Assembly (NCBI GenBank): GCA_025360425.1
Contig: JANYCD010000084.1
Location: 1-34,524, forward strand
Length of the DNA: 34,524 bases
Source of the DNA: Sterolibacteriaceae bacterium
Lineage (GTDB): Bacteria; Pseudomonadota; Gammaproteobacteria; Burkholderiales; Rhodocyclaceae
Reading direction: 5' to 3'
This document shows, in pieces, positions 23,748 through 32,893 of the stretch. The translations under genes were made by a program, and so were the position numbers. Within the stretch, counting starts at the first letter, position 1; each line of letters begins with the position of its first letter. The notes beneath the pieces were generated by a model. It searched no databases, was not told the origin of the DNA, and was given only the letters and a program-made list of their open reading frames with translations.

Positions 23748-24071
23748 TCACAGTTGCATGCTCATGATGTCGTGATAGGCCGATACCAGGCGGTTGCGTA
23801 CCTGCACCGTGGCTTGGAAGGAAATGTTGGCCTTGGATGAGGCGATCATCACGTCCTGCAAACTGACGCTGGACGACCCCATTTCAAAATCCTTGGCCAA
23901 CTGTGTTGCATTCTGCTGGGTGCCATTCACCTGATCCAGCGATGACTTAAGCAGTTCGCCGAATCCGCCACCTTGCGTGGGCTTCGTGGCGGTGGCGGTA
24001 CCCTTGCCCCCCGCGAGCGCGGATGCGGCATGGAGCTGGCTGAGCAGGCTGTCCAGGGCTTTGGTGTCCAT
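23748..24071 (-). CDS. fliE: Flagellar hook-basal body protein FliE
   Basis: FliE is the small rod-side component joining the MS ring to the proximal rod. The 107-residue protein has a Gly/Thr/Lys-rich N-terminal half and the conserved C-terminal half (SSVSLQDVMIASSKANISFQATVQVRNRLVSAYHDIMSM). The ATG at 24071 is preceded by GGGAG with a 7-base gap; a longer upstream extension lacks family character and is rejected. The gene is divergent from fliF, an arrangement seen in other betaproteobacteria. Its stop lies only about 25 bases from the right edge of the accessory islet. Confidence 0.95.
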   Translation of the reverse strand: MDTKALDSLLSQLHAASALAGGKGTATATKPTQGGGFGELLKSSLDQVNGTQQNATQLAKDFEMGSSSVSLQDVMIASSKANISFQATVQVRNRLVSAYHDIMSMQL

Positions 24072-24110
24072 TGCATTTCTCCCATTAAGTAATTCAATGA
24101 TTCGGTGCAA

Positions 24111-24130
24111 CTGTGACCGCATCTGTGACC
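24111..24130. promoter_or_regulatory. Direct repeat in the fliE-fliF divergent region, possible operator
   Basis: CTGTGACC occurs at 24111-24118 and again at 24123-24130, a 12-base period. It lies about 40 bases upstream of the fliE start, in the shared divergent region. No sigma-28 or sigma-54 promoter could be assigned with confidence in this 267-base interval. Confidence 0.3.
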
Positions 24131-24338
24131 TAAGGCCGCTGCCAGAGCGGAACGGACTGCGGCGCCAGTGCACATTAGTCGCCCCTTGGACAAGCCCGGC
24201 GGAAAAGCAGGCGGGCCAACACCCCCTCTGTTTTTGCGACGGCAAAAAACCAAAATCCAGATAATCCTTTCAACGAAGCACCAGGTTTGGTGAAACAGGG
24301 AAGGCAACAGCCATGAACACCAGCTTTGACGGAGACAG

Positions 24339-25979
24339 ATGATGGCAGCAGGAGCCAACGCCCTCGTTGCGCGCATTCCGCTGTTGGCGGGACAGGGCAC
24401 CGCTTCCACCTTCGGCCTCATCATCGGCCTGGCGGCCGTTGCCGCCCTGATGTTTGGCGCCTGGACCTGGAGCCAGGCGCCTGAATATCGGGTGCTCTAT
24501 TCGAATGTTTCTGATCGTGACGGCGGCGCCATCGTGGCGGCGCTACAGCAGATCAATGTTCCCTACAAATTTTCCGACGGCGGCGGTGCCATCCTGGTGC
24601 CGGCGGCTTTTGTTTACGAGGCACGCTTGCGGCTGGCCAGCCAGGGCTTGCCCAAGGGCGGACTGGTCGGCTTCGAGCTGATGGAAAATCCCAAGTTCGG
24701 CACCAGCCAGTTTCTGGAACAGGTGAACTACCAGCGCGGGCTGGAAGGTGAGCTGGCCCGCTCCATCCAGTCGATTGGCGCGGTTGCCGGCGCGCGCGTG
24801 CATCTGGCGCTGACCAAGCCTTCGGTGTTCTATCGCGAACAGCAAAAACCCAGCGCCTCGGTTATCGTCAATCTGTATCCAGGACGCAGCCTCGACGCCG
24901 AGCAGGTCAACGCGATTGCGCATCTGGTATCGAGCAGCGTGCCCGATCTGCCGCTGAAGAACATATCGATCATCGACCAGAACGGCAATCTGCTGAGCGC
25001 CGAGCGCGCCCCCGGTGATCATGGCCTCGACGCCACCCAGATCAAGTATGTGCAAGATCTCGAACAGACTTATGCCAAGCGCATCGAGGCCATTCTTGCG
25101 CCGCTGGTCGGCGACGCCAACGTCCATGCGCAGGTGACTGCCGACATCGATTTCTCGCAAACCGAAAAAGCCGAAGAAATCTACAAGCCCAACCAGAACC
25201 CGGCCGAAGCCGTGATCCGCAGCCAGCAGACCACCGAAACCAATTCGGGTGCGGCTGCCGGCGCGCAGGGTGGTGGGGTACCCGGCGCACTCAGTAATCA
25301 ACCACCGGCACCTGCCACTGCACCCATCACCGCTCCTGCGGCGGGTGCCGCAGCGCCTGCTGCAAGTGCCAGCGCCAGCAGCACCTCAGGTGGCAACACG
25401 CACAAGGACTCGACCATCAACTACGAAATCGACAAGACCATCCGCCATACCCAGCAACCCTTCGGTGGCATCAAACGCCTCTCGGCGGCGGTGGTGGTGA
25501 ATTACCGCAAGGAAACCGGAGCCAAGGGAAAAGTCAGCTACAAGCCTCTGTCGCAACAGGAGTTGGCCCAGATTACCGATCTGGTGAAGGAGTCGATGGG
25601 CTACAGCAAAGAGCGCGGCGATACGCTGAATGTGGCCAACAGCCCCTTCACGGCGCCTGAGACCGAAGTCGTGGCCGAGACCCCGTTCTGGAAGCAGCCC
25701 GCCACTTATCTGCAAGCCAAGGACATCATCAAGCAACTGCTGATTGCCGGCGTGGCGATATTCCTGGTGCTCGGTGTGCTGCGTCCGCTGCTCAAGGATT
25801 TGGCCAGAGCCCGCGCGGATTCCATGCGCACCCTGGCTGCGGGTGGCGATGGACAACTGCTCGGAGAAACGCCAATGGGCATGAACGGTCATGAACAGAA
25901 CCTGGAATCAGTGAAGCAATTGGCGCGGCAGGAACCGAAACTGGTGGCCAGCGTCGTCAAGAATTGGGTGGCCGAATGA
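24339..25979 (+). CDS. fliF: Flagellar MS-ring protein FliF
   Basis: FliF assembles the inner-membrane MS ring, the platform for the rotor and export gate. The 546-residue protein has an N-terminal membrane helix (about 26-47), ring-building domains (about 50-290) and an Ala/Pro/Thr-rich linker (about 300-350). A second membrane helix follows (about 468-488). The C-terminal FliG-binding tail LARQEPKLVASVVKNWVAE is present. Two adjacent ATG codons are possible starts (24339 and 24342); GGAG at 24331 fits the second slightly better. A tiny upstream frame (ATG 24313, nine codons) ends with its TGA overlapping the first ATG. It heads the fliFGH series. Confidence 0.96.
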   Translation: MMAAGANALVARIPLLAGQGTASTFGLIIGLAAVAALMFGAWTWSQAPEYRVLYSNVSDRDGGAIVAALQQINVPYKFSDGGGAILVPAAFVYEARLRLASQGLPKGGLVGFELMENPKFGTSQFLEQVNYQRGLEGELARSIQSIGAVAGARVHLALTKPSVFYREQQKPSASVIVNLYPGRSLDAEQVNAIAHLVSSSVPDLPLKNISIIDQNGNLLSAERAPGDHGLDATQIKYVQDLEQTYAKRIEAILAPLVGDANVHAQVTADIDFSQTEKAEEIYKPNQNPAEAVIRSQQTTETNSGAAAGAQGGGVPGALSNQPPAPATAPITAPAAGAAAPAASASASSTSGGNTHKDSTINYEIDKTIRHTQQPFGGIKRLSAAVVVNYRKETGAKGKVSYKPLSQQELAQITDLVKESMGYSKERGDTLNVANSPFTAPETEVVAETPFWKQPATYLQAKDIIKQLLIAGVAIFLVLGVLRPLLKDLARARADSMRTLAAGGDGQLLGETPMGMNGHEQNLESVKQLARQEPKLVASVVKNWVAE

Positions 25980-25998
25980 TCAACCAGGGGGTTTTCAA

Positions 25999-26994
25999 AT
26001 GAGCGCCGAAGGCCTGCAGAAAAGCGCGATCCTGCTGATGTCGCTCGGCGAAGATGGTGCTGCGGAAGTGTTCAAGCATCTGGCGCCACGTGAAGTGCAG
26101 AAGCTCGGCCAGGCCATGGCCGAATTGAAGGGGGTGACCCGGGAAAAAATTGGCTCGGTGGTCGACGCATTTCGCAGCCAAGCCGGCGAACAAACCCTGA
26201 CCGGCGCAGGGTCCGAAGACTACATCCGCAACGTGTTGCAAAAGGCGCTGGGCGACGACCGCGCAGTGGGCCTGATTGATCGCATCCTCCACAACGGCGA
26301 CACCAGCGGCATCGAGGGACTTAAATGGATGGAGTCGTCAGGGATTGCCGACCTGATCAAGAACGAACATCCGCAAATCATTGCCACGATCATGGTGCAT
26401 CTGGATCGAGACCAGGCGTCTGAAGTCATTGGCCATCTTGACGAGCGCCTGCGCAACGATGTGCTGTTGCGCATCGCCACGCTCGACGGCATTCAACCGG
26501 CGGCATTGAAAGAACTGAACGACGTGCTGACCACGCTGCTGTCCGGCAACAAAAACACCAGGAAGAGCAGCCTGGGCGGCGTACAGGCAGCGGCCGAGAT
26601 CCTCAACTTCCTCGGCGGCAACATCGAGGCTTCGGTGATCGAGAGCGTGCGCGAACACGATCCGGATCTGGCGCAACAAATCGTCGACGAGATGTTCGTG
26701 TTCGAAAATCTGCTCGCCCTCGACGATCGCGGCATGCAACTGGTGCTGCGCGAAGTGCAGTCGGAGTCGCTGCTGGTTGCCATGAAAGGCGCCAGCGAAG
26801 AGTTGCGCGAGAAGATTTTCAAGAACATGTCGCAGCGTGCCGGCGAAATGCTGCGCGAAGATCTCGAATCCAAAGGACCGGTACGCCTCTCCGAAGTCGA
26901 AGGCGAGCAGAAAGAAATTCTGAAGGTGGTACGCAAGCTTTCCGACGAAGGCCAACTCTCGATTGCCGGCAAGGGAGACGAAGCATATGTCTAG
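25999..26994 (+). CDS. fliG: Flagellar motor switch protein FliG
   Basis: FliG is the rotor protein that contacts MotA and generates torque. The 331-residue protein has the usual three helical domains. The EHPQ motif is at 123-126. The C-terminal torque helix contains MSQRAGEMLREDLESKGPVR, in which the charged residues that interact with the stator are kept, with Glu for the first Asp of the DD pair. AGGGGG lies 9 bases before the ATG, and the gene begins 19 bases after fliF. Its stop overlaps the fliH start region (ATG at 26987), indicating translational coupling. Confidence 0.97.
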   Translation: MSAEGLQKSAILLMSLGEDGAAEVFKHLAPREVQKLGQAMAELKGVTREKIGSVVDAFRSQAGEQTLTGAGSEDYIRNVLQKALGDDRAVGLIDRILHNGDTSGIEGLKWMESSGIADLIKNEHPQIIATIMVHLDRDQASEVIGHLDERLRNDVLLRIATLDGIQPAALKELNDVLTTLLSGNKNTRKSSLGGVQAAAEILNFLGGNIEASVIESVREHDPDLAQQIVDEMFVFENLLALDDRGMQLVLREVQSESLLVAMKGASEELREKIFKNMSQRAGEMLREDLESKGPVRLSEVEGEQKEILKVVRKLSDEGQLSIAGKGDEAYV

Positions 26995-27631
26995 CACCAA
27001 TGCTTTCATCCCCGGCGAAAAGGTCGCTGCCTATGAGTTCTGGAAAATGGATGACTTCGGTCACGCCAAGGCAAGCGTTTCCCAAAGCGAGTTGCCGACG
27101 GTGGAAGAACTGCAACTGATGGAACAGCAGGCCCGCGCCGAAGGCCATGCGGCGGGCTATCAGGAGGGTGCTGCACAAGCGCGTGAAGAACTATCGCGGT
27201 TGAAACCGTTGATGAGTGATCTCGACCGCGAACTGCGGCGTTTCGATCGCGGCGTCGCCGACAGCCTGGTGACACTGGCATTGGAAATGGCGCGCCAACT
27301 GGTGCGCAACAGCCTGACCTTGCACCCGGAACAGGTGGTCGATGTGGTCAAGCAGGCGATGCAGACACTGCCGCCATTCGGTGAACATGCGCAACTACTG
27401 CTCAATCCGCTGGATGCTGCCCTGGTGCGCACGCACATGGGCGAACAACTGGCGCATTCGAAGTGGAAGCTGCTCGACGATGTTTCAATCGAACGCGGCG
27501 GCTGTCGCATCCGCACCGCAACCACACAAGTTGATGCCACCCTGCCAACGCGCTGGCAGCGCATGGCAGCCAGTCTGGCGCGCAATGAGGCGTGGTATCG
27601 CCCGACCGAAGATGAAGTGGTGCAAGCATGA
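26987..27631 (+). CDS. fliH: Flagellar export regulator FliH
   Basis: FliH binds and restrains the export ATPase FliI and links it to the C ring. The chosen ATG at 26987 overlaps the fliG stop and has GGGAG 9 bases upstream, giving 214 residues; an in-frame codon at 26963 lies inside fliG and is less likely. The N-terminal half includes the Ala/Glu/Gln-rich helix around AEGHAAGYQEGAAQAREEL (repeated small-residue spacing typical of FliH). The C-terminal half (VTLALEMARQLVRNSL, DVSIERGGCRIRT) matches the FliH/YscL family. A palindromic repeat separates it from fliI. Confidence 0.93.
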   Translation: MSSTNAFIPGEKVAAYEFWKMDDFGHAKASVSQSELPTVEELQLMEQQARAEGHAAGYQEGAAQAREELSRLKPLMSDLDRELRRFDRGVADSLVTLALEMARQLVRNSLTLHPEQVVDVVKQAMQTLPPFGEHAQLLLNPLDAALVRTHMGEQLAHSKWKLLDDVSIERGGCRIRTATTQVDATLPTRWQRMAASLARNEAWYRPTEDEVVQA

Positions 27632-27652
27632 TGATTCAAAACCACAACTCTG

Positions 27653-27738
27653 CACCACAGAGGACGCGGAGGGCGCAGAGGAAAACCTTCAAGACGGTTT
27701 CTGTTATGCCCATGGTTCCCTCTGCGTCCTCTGTGGTG
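27653..27738. repeat. Palindromic repeat element between fliH and fliI
   Basis: Two 21-bp arms, 27653-27673 and 27718-27738, are inverted copies with one mismatch (left arm begins CACCACAGAGGACGC; right arm ends GTCCTCTGTGGTG). The 44-base interior contains a smaller hairpin, AAACC (27683-27687) / GGTTT (27696-27700). Motifs of the type accacagagga...tcctctgtggt occur as dispersed intergenic repeats in many bacteria. It inserts into an otherwise compact operon, leaving fliI with its own weak AAGG site at 27751. Confidence 0.75.
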
Positions 27739-27761
27739 AATAGCTTTTCAAAGGTTACCTC

Positions 27762-29189
27762 ATGCTAGTCGCCACCAGTTCATTTCGCGGCCACAGCCGG
27801 CGCTGGACGGCATTTCTGTCCGATTGCGGCCGCACCGTGGCGGAAGCAGCACCGTTGCAAGCCAGCGGCCATCTGACGCGCGTTGCCGGCTTGGTGCTGG
27901 AAGCAGTAGGACTCAAGATGGCGGTGGGCAGCACCTGCCAGATCGTGCTGCCCAATGGCAACACCACCGAAGCCGAGGTGGTGGGATTCAATGGCGACAG
28001 ACTGTTCCTGATGCCGACCAACGAGGTCTATGGGCTGGCGCCGGGCGTGGAAGTGGTGCCGGTTGAACCGCCGATCCATCCGCCGCAATTGGGCACGCCG
28101 CGCCTGCCACGGCGCCGCGCCATGGACCAGGCCAAACGGGTTGCAGTCGGACCGGGTCTGCTGGGGCGTGTGCTGGATGGCGCAGGACGCCCGCTCGACA
28201 AGCTCGGCCCGCTTGACCTTGACCACGGCGTACCGCTGCACAGCCGCCCCTACAACCCGCTGGAACGCGTGCCGATCAGCGAACCGCTGGATGTCGGGGT
28301 GCGTGCCATCAATGCCCTGTGCCCGATCGGACGCGGCCAGCGCATGGGGCTGTTTGCCGGCAGCGGCGTTGGCAAGAGTATTTTGCTCGGCATGATGGCG
28401 CGCTACACCAGTGCCGATGTCATCGTGGTCGGGCTGATCGGCGAACGCGGCCGCGAGGTCAAGGAATTCATCGAGAACATTCTCGGCAGCGAAGGCATGG
28501 CGCGTTCGGTCGTCGTGGCCGCACCGGCCGACACTTCGCCACTGCTGCGCTTGCAGGGCGCCGCTTACGCAACCGCCATTGCCGAATACTTTCGCGATCA
28601 GGGTAAAAACGTATTGCTGATCATGGATTCGCTGACCCGTTACGCCATGGCGCAACGCGAAATCGCGCTGGCCATTGGCGAACCACCGGCCACCAAGGGC
28701 TACCCGCCCTCAGTCTTCGCGCGGTTGCCGCAACTGGTTGAGCGTGCCGGCAACGCCGGCCCCAACGCCGGCTCCATCACCGCGTTCTATACCGTGTTGA
28801 CCGAAGGCGACGACCAGCAAGACCCCATCGCCGATTCGGCGCGCGCGATTCTCGACGGTCACATCGTGCTGTCACGCTCTCTCGCCGACCAGGGACACTA
28901 TCCGGCCATCGACATCGAGGCTTCGATCAGTCGCGCCATGAATGCACTGGTCACGCCACAACATTTTGAATTGGTGCGCCGCTTTCGCGCGCTGTACGCG
29001 CGCTACCAACGCAATCGCGATTTGATCAGCGTTGGCGCCTACCAGGCGGGCGCTGATCCGCAACTCGATCAGGCCATCAGCCTGTTTCCGAAGCTGGAAG
29101 CTTTTTTGCGCCAGAACATGAACCAGAGCGAAACGCATGCCGACAGCCTTGCCGCACTGACCCAGTTATTCGCCGCAACACCCGCATGA
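27762..29189 (+). CDS. fliI: Flagellum-specific ATP synthase / export ATPase FliI
   Basis: FliI hydrolyses ATP to help unfold and release export substrates from their chaperones. The 475-residue protein belongs to the F1-beta-like family. Walker A is GSGVGKS at 200-206, with Lys205 binding phosphate; Walker B is in [13 protein letters not shown]; the catalytic Glu is expected in [11 protein letters not shown]. The N-terminal region (about 1-110) binds FliH, and the C-terminal helical domain ends in [13 protein letters not shown]. The gene lies after a 130-base spacer holding a palindromic element and is followed by fliJ after 31 bases. All catalytic motifs are intact. Confidence 0.97.
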   Translation: MLVATSSFRGHSRRWTAFLSDCGRTVAEAAPLQASGHLTRVAGLVLEAVGLKMAVGSTCQIVLPNGNTTEAEVVGFNGDRLFLMPTNEVYGLAPGVEVVPVEPPIHPPQLGTPRLPRRRAMDQAKRVAVGPGLLGRVLDGAGRPLDKLGPLDLDHGVPLHSRPYNPLERVPISEPLDVGVRAINALCPIGRGQRMGLFAGSGVGKSILLGMMARYTSADVIVVGLIGERGREVKEFIENILGSEGMARSVVVAAPADTSPLLRLQGAAYATAIAEYFRDQGKNVLLIMDSLTRYAMAQREIALAIGEPPATKGYPPSVFARLPQLVERAGNAGPNAGSITAFYTVLTEGDDQQDPIADSARAILDGHIVLSRSLADQGHYPAIDIEASISRAMNALVTPQHFELVRRFRALYARYQRNRDLISVGAYQAGADPQLDQAISLFPKLEAFLRQNMNQSETHADSLAALTQLFAATPA

Positions 29190-29220
29190 AGTCCACGCCA
29201 TCCATCACCGGAGCCTCAGC

Positions 29221-29670
29221 ATGACCACCCGATTCGCACTGCAAAACCTGCTCGATCTGGCCCAGGCCCGCACCGATACTGCCGCACAAAATCTGGGGCA
29301 GAGCTTCTCCCGCGAACAGGCCGAAGACCAGAAGCTGCAAATGCTGATCGAGTATCGGCGCGATTATCAGGCCAGTTTTCAGCAAACCATGCGCGATGGG
29401 GTCAGCCCTGCCAGCTGGCGAAATTATCAGGAATTCATGAACAAACTGGATTTGGCCGTTAAGCAGCAGGTAGAGGTGGTGACGCACTGGCAGCGTCAGG
29501 CACTGGCATCCCGCAACGAGTGGGAGTCTGAGCAGCGCCGCCTGAAGTCCTACGACACGCTGCACGAGCGCCACCATCAGGCGCAGTCACGGCGCGAGAG
29601 CCGGGCCGAACAGAAAGAGCATGACGAATACTCGGCCACGGCCCACGCCCGACTGATCGGTAACAAGTAA
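29221..29670 (+). CDS. fliJ: Flagellar export stalk protein FliJ
   Basis: FliJ forms the central coiled-coil stalk of the FliI hexamer and contacts the FlhA gate. The 149-residue protein is almost entirely helical and highly charged, with heptad-like spacing. It starts RFALQNLLDLAQARTDTAAQNLG, as in FliJ. GGAG is 7 bases before the ATG. It sits in the standard place between fliI and fliK, 19 bases before fliK. Length and helix pattern fit; sequence conservation in this family is low, so position supports the call. Confidence 0.93.
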   Translation: MTTRFALQNLLDLAQARTDTAAQNLGQSFSREQAEDQKLQMLIEYRRDYQASFQQTMRDGVSPASWRNYQEFMNKLDLAVKQQVEVVTHWQRQALASRNEWESEQRRLKSYDTLHERHHQAQSRRESRAEQKEHDEYSATAHARLIGNK

Positions 29671-29689
29671 ATCGGAGAACAACGCCACC

Positions 29690-30790
29690 ATGAATCTGCA
29701 ACTTGCCACCAGCAACCCGGCCCCTCCTCACGCCGCTGCGGCGAAAGCCGCAGCCAGCGTGACCGGATCGAACACGCCGGCGACAACGTCCGATGCATCC
29801 GACGCGATTGATTTCGCTTCGCTTCTGGCGCAGTCACTCCCCACTAGAGTCACTCTTCCCACCCAGGAAAGTATGGCAGCGACTGCCGCGGTCAAGGATG
29901 AAAAAACGCTTGCTGCCGATCCGTCGGCGGCTAATTTAGCCAATCCGGCCATCGTTGGCGATCCGCTCGCTGCGCGGGCCGCAGCGCATGCAGCGCTGCC
30001 ACCAAATGAGACGATTTCGGCGGCGACGCCCAAGACAGGTTTCGGCATGGCGGAACAGCTGCACGCCACGCTGTCGGCGACGAATTCAATGGCACTTGGC
30101 CTACCCAATGCAAGGCCGGCAGCCGAACATCCCGAATCTCTATCTGCCACATCGCGCGCGAATACACCGCAACTGTCGAGCGAAACGCTGCCTGCCGCGG
30201 CGCAGTTCTCTGCCGCGCTCACGGCTGCCACCGCATCGACCGACAGCCATGTGGCAATGAACGCCATCGACAGCACGCCTCTGCTACCCGACCGTGCGGT
30301 GGCAATCCCGGTTGCTCCGGCACCATCGAGCCTTGCCGCCCCGATGCCGTTGCGTCTGGAAATTTCAACCCCGCTGACCGCGCCCGGTTGGGACCAGCAG
30401 CTCGGACAACATGTGGTGTGGATGAGCAGTCAACATAACCAGACCGCCGAACTGCGCATCAATCCACCTGACCTCGGGCCCGTCGAAATGCGTCTGACCA
30501 TGGATCAGGGCGGACAGCAAGCCACCCTGCACTTTTCTTCACCGCATGCCGAGGTACGCGACACCATCGAAAGCGCGCTGCCACGACTGCGCGAAATGAT
30601 GGCAGATGCCGGCATTTCGCTTGGCCACGCAACCGTCGGTGGCGAATCGCTGCCGCAACACGCGACACCGGATCAACACCGGTCTGCCCCGCAAGTTCAT
30701 AGCGTCACGCCGTTACAACAAACCAGTCCGGATGAATCCGCACGCGTCTCTGCGCGCCGTGGAAATGGACTGGTCGATACTTTTGCCTGA
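29690..30790 (+). CDS. fliK: Flagellar hook-length control protein FliK
   Basis: FliK is the secreted molecular ruler that stops hook growth and switches FlhB to filament-type export. The 366-residue protein has a long Ala/Thr/Pro/Ser-rich N-terminal region (about 1-230) with low complexity. The conserved Flg_hook domain (about 235-320) includes TAELRINPPDLGPVEMRLTMD and LREMMADAGISLGHATVGG. A GGAG site 13 bases before the ATG is a little distant. This is the canonical copy by position and by the strong LRINPPDLGPVEM motif. The diverged relative at 20116-21168 lacks that motif. Confidence 0.94.
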   Translation: MNLQLATSNPAPPHAAAAKAAASVTGSNTPATTSDASDAIDFASLLAQSLPTRVTLPTQESMAATAAVKDEKTLAADPSAANLANPAIVGDPLAARAAAHAALPPNETISAATPKTGFGMAEQLHATLSATNSMALGLPNARPAAEHPESLSATSRANTPQLSSETLPAAAQFSAALTAATASTDSHVAMNAIDSTPLLPDRAVAIPVAPAPSSLAAPMPLRLEISTPLTAPGWDQQLGQHVVWMSSQHNQTAELRINPPDLGPVEMRLTMDQGGQQATLHFSSPHAEVRDTIESALPRLREMMADAGISLGHATVGGESLPQHATPDQHRSAPQVHSVTPLQQTSPDESARVSARRGNGLVDTFA

Positions 30791-30816
30791 TCAACCGAAT
30801 GCATTGAAGGAAAAAC

Positions 30817-31512
30817 ATGGCCACCGCAACCGCTGTCCCTGAAGTCAAAGCAGAAGAAACAGCAGAACCAAAAGTTCGCCGCAATCGACTGCCGCTGATC
30901 ATCGGCGGGGTAGTGCTGCTCGCAGCAATCGGCGGAGGCGCCTACTGGTTCCTGGCGCACAAGAATGCAGATGCCGCAGCGGAGTCGGAGAAAAAGGTGG
31001 AAGTCGAAATTGCGCCGACCTATCTGCAGTTGGAAAACTTCACCGTCAACCTGCAACCGGAAACCGGCGATCAATATCTCCAGGTCACCATGAGTCTGAA
31101 GATCGCCGACCCCACGGCGGTGGAAGGCCTGAAAACGCGCATGCCTGAAGTTCGCAACCGGATGCTGATGCTGCTGTCCAGCAAAAAGCCCTCGGAACTG
31201 GTCTCAACGGCCGGCAAGGAACATCTGGGAATCGAGGTACAGGATGCGATCAATCGTATATTCACGCCAAAGACCGCCGAGAACAACGCCACATCCGGTG
31301 TCATCGCAACGGCTGCTGCTGCCGAACCGGCAGCACCGCTTGTACCAGCAACGCCGGAAGCAGCAGCCGCGACGACCCCGGCAGACCTCGGCACGCAATT
31401 GACAGCAACTGCCAGCGTGCCGGTGGCAACACCGAAGGTGGAAGAAGCAAAAGTCATTCATCTCAGTGCGCCGGTTTCCGGCGTGTTGTTCACCGCATTC
31501 ATCATTCAATAG
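30817..31512 (+). CDS. fliL: Flagellar basal body-associated protein FliL with internal low-complexity insertion
   Basis: FliL is a single-span inner-membrane protein that surrounds and supports the stator. A cytoplasmic N-terminus is followed by a membrane helix (about 26-46) and a periplasmic domain with YLQLENFTVNLQPE and YLQVTMSLKI. The C-terminus VSGVLFTAFIIQ is the normal FliL ending. Between INRIFTP (about 151) and that ending lies an Ala/Pro/Thr-rich stretch of about 60 residues (155-215) absent from typical FliL proteins of 160-180 residues. AAGGA is 6 bases before the ATG. The gene precedes fliM by 7 bases. Confidence 0.92.
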   Translation: MATATAVPEVKAEETAEPKVRRNRLPLIIGGVVLLAAIGGGAYWFLAHKNADAAAESEKKVEVEIAPTYLQLENFTVNLQPETGDQYLQVTMSLKIADPTAVEGLKTRMPEVRNRMLMLLSSKKPSELVSTAGKEHLGIEVQDAINRIFTPKTAENNATSGVIATAAAAEPAAPLVPATPEAAAATTPADLGTQLTATASVPVATPKVEEAKVIHLSAPVSGVLFTAFIIQ

Positions 31513-31519
31513 CGCCATC

Positions 31520-32515
31520 ATGGAAAAGGAATTCCTCAGTCAGGACGAAGTCGATGCGCTGCTCAAGGGCGTCAGCGAAGAAGCCGACGACGAAGCCATC
31601 GAAGAAAACACTGCTGATATTCGCCCCTACAACCTGGCGACCCAAGAGCGCATCGTGCGTGGGAACATGCCCATGCTGGAGATTATCAATGCGCAGTTTG
31701 CACGCCTGTTCCGGATTGGGTTGTTCAACTTCATGCAACGCAGTGCGGAAGTGTCAGTGGGTCCGATACGCCTGGTCAAGTACGCTGAATTCGTGCGCAC
31801 TCTGGCTGTCCCGACCAATCTCAACATGGTCCAGATCAAGCCGCTGCGCGGCACGTCCCTGTTCATTTTTGATCCGAACCTGGTTTTCCTGGTGGTCGAC
31901 AACATGTTCGGTGGTGACAGTCGGTTCCATGCCCGGGTTGAGGGCCGGGAGTTCACGCTCACCGAGCAACGCATCATTCAACGTCTGCTTGAAGTGGCAT
32001 TCGAAAGTCTGGAAAAATCCTGGCTGCCGATCCATCCGGTGCACTTCGAATATCTCCGTTCGGAAATGAACACGACGTTCTTCAGTATCGCAATGCCGAA
32101 TGAAGTCGTGGTCGCCACCACCTTCACCATCGCGCTGGGTTCGGCCGTTGGCGAGTTCCACATCTGCATGCCCTACGCGATGATCGAGCCAATCCGTGAC
32201 GTGCTGTCCAACGCCGTGCAGGGCGACCAGATTGAGGCTGACAAGCGCTGGATCCATCAGCTTTCGCGCGAAGTGCAAGTCGCCGAGGTCGAACTTGTTG
32301 CCAATCTCGGTACCGCCGAACTGACCCTAAACCAGATTCTCAAGATCAAGGCGGGTGACGTGGTTTCACTGGACGCGCCATCCATTGTCACCGCGGAAGT
32401 CGATGGAGTTCCGGTGATGGAATGTCGCTACGGAATTTCCAATGGCAAATATGCGCTCAAGGTGCAGAAGATGATCCACCACGGCGCCAGTGAACGATTT
32501 GTTGAAGCTGCTTGA
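31520..32515 (+). CDS. fliM: Flagellar motor switch protein FliM
   Basis: FliM forms most of the C ring and binds phosphorylated CheY. The ATG at 31520 gives 331 residues beginning MEKEFLSQDEVDALLKGV, the conserved CheY-binding N-terminal segment; an upstream in-frame start inside fliL is rejected. The middle domain has the GGxx motif (NMFGGDSRF), and the C-terminal SpoA-type domain includes VQVAEVELVANLGTAELTLNQILKIKAGDVV. No clear ribosome-binding site precedes the start, so translation is probably coupled to fliL, whose stop is 7 bases upstream. FliN follows after 15 bases. Confidence 0.96.
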   Translation: MEKEFLSQDEVDALLKGVSEEADDEAIEENTADIRPYNLATQERIVRGNMPMLEIINAQFARLFRIGLFNFMQRSAEVSVGPIRLVKYAEFVRTLAVPTNLNMVQIKPLRGTSLFIFDPNLVFLVVDNMFGGDSRFHARVEGREFTLTEQRIIQRLLEVAFESLEKSWLPIHPVHFEYLRSEMNTTFFSIAMPNEVVVATTFTIALGSAVGEFHICMPYAMIEPIRDVLSNAVQGDQIEADKRWIHQLSREVQVAEVELVANLGTAELTLNQILKIKAGDVVSLDAPSIVTAEVDGVPVMECRYGISNGKYALKVQKMIHHGASERFVEAA

Positions 32516-32530
32516 AAAAGGGAGAACGCA

Positions 32531-32893
32531 ATGTCTGAAACGCAATTGAAGGAAAGTCCGCCAGCCGAGGACTTGGTTCCTTCGGTGTTCGAGCAACTGG
32601 GCCCATCCGCCGTCAAGTCGGACGGCCCCAACGACCTCGACATGATTCTGGATATCCCGGTGCAGCTCACGGTGGAATTGGGTAGAACCAGGATTCCGAT
32701 CAAGAACCTGCTGCAACTGGCGCAGGGATCAGTGGTCGAGCTCGATGGCCTGGCCGGCGAACCGATGGACGTACTGGTTAACGGCTGTTTGATCGCGCAA
32801 GGCGAAGTGGTTGTGGTCAACGACAAGTTTGGCATTCGTTTCACCGACATCATTACACCGGCTGAGCGCATCAGAAAGTTGAAGAAGTGGTGA
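32531..32893 (+). CDS. fliN: Flagellar motor switch protein FliN
   Basis: FliN completes the C ring and docks FliH-FliI for export. The 120-residue protein has a short acidic/Pro-rich N-terminus, then the SpoA domain (about 37-112). That domain includes LDIPVQLTVELGRTRIPIKNLLQLAQGS, NGCLIAQGEVVVVNDKFGIRFTDI and a basic end, [13 protein letters not shown] lies 6 bases upstream of the ATG. Its stop codon overlaps the GTG start of fliO, so the two are translationally coupled. Confidence 0.97.
   Translation: MSETQLKESPPAEDLVPSVFEQLGPSAVKSDGPNDLDMILDIPVQLTVELGRTRIPIKNLLQLAQGSVVELDGLAGEPMDVLVNGCLIAQGEVVVVNDKFGIRFTDIITPAERIRKLKKW

Noticed and set aside
24200-24260. Sigma-54 promoter for fliF based on TTTTTGC near 24234
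   Set aside because: No GG-containing -24 element sits at the required distance upstream.
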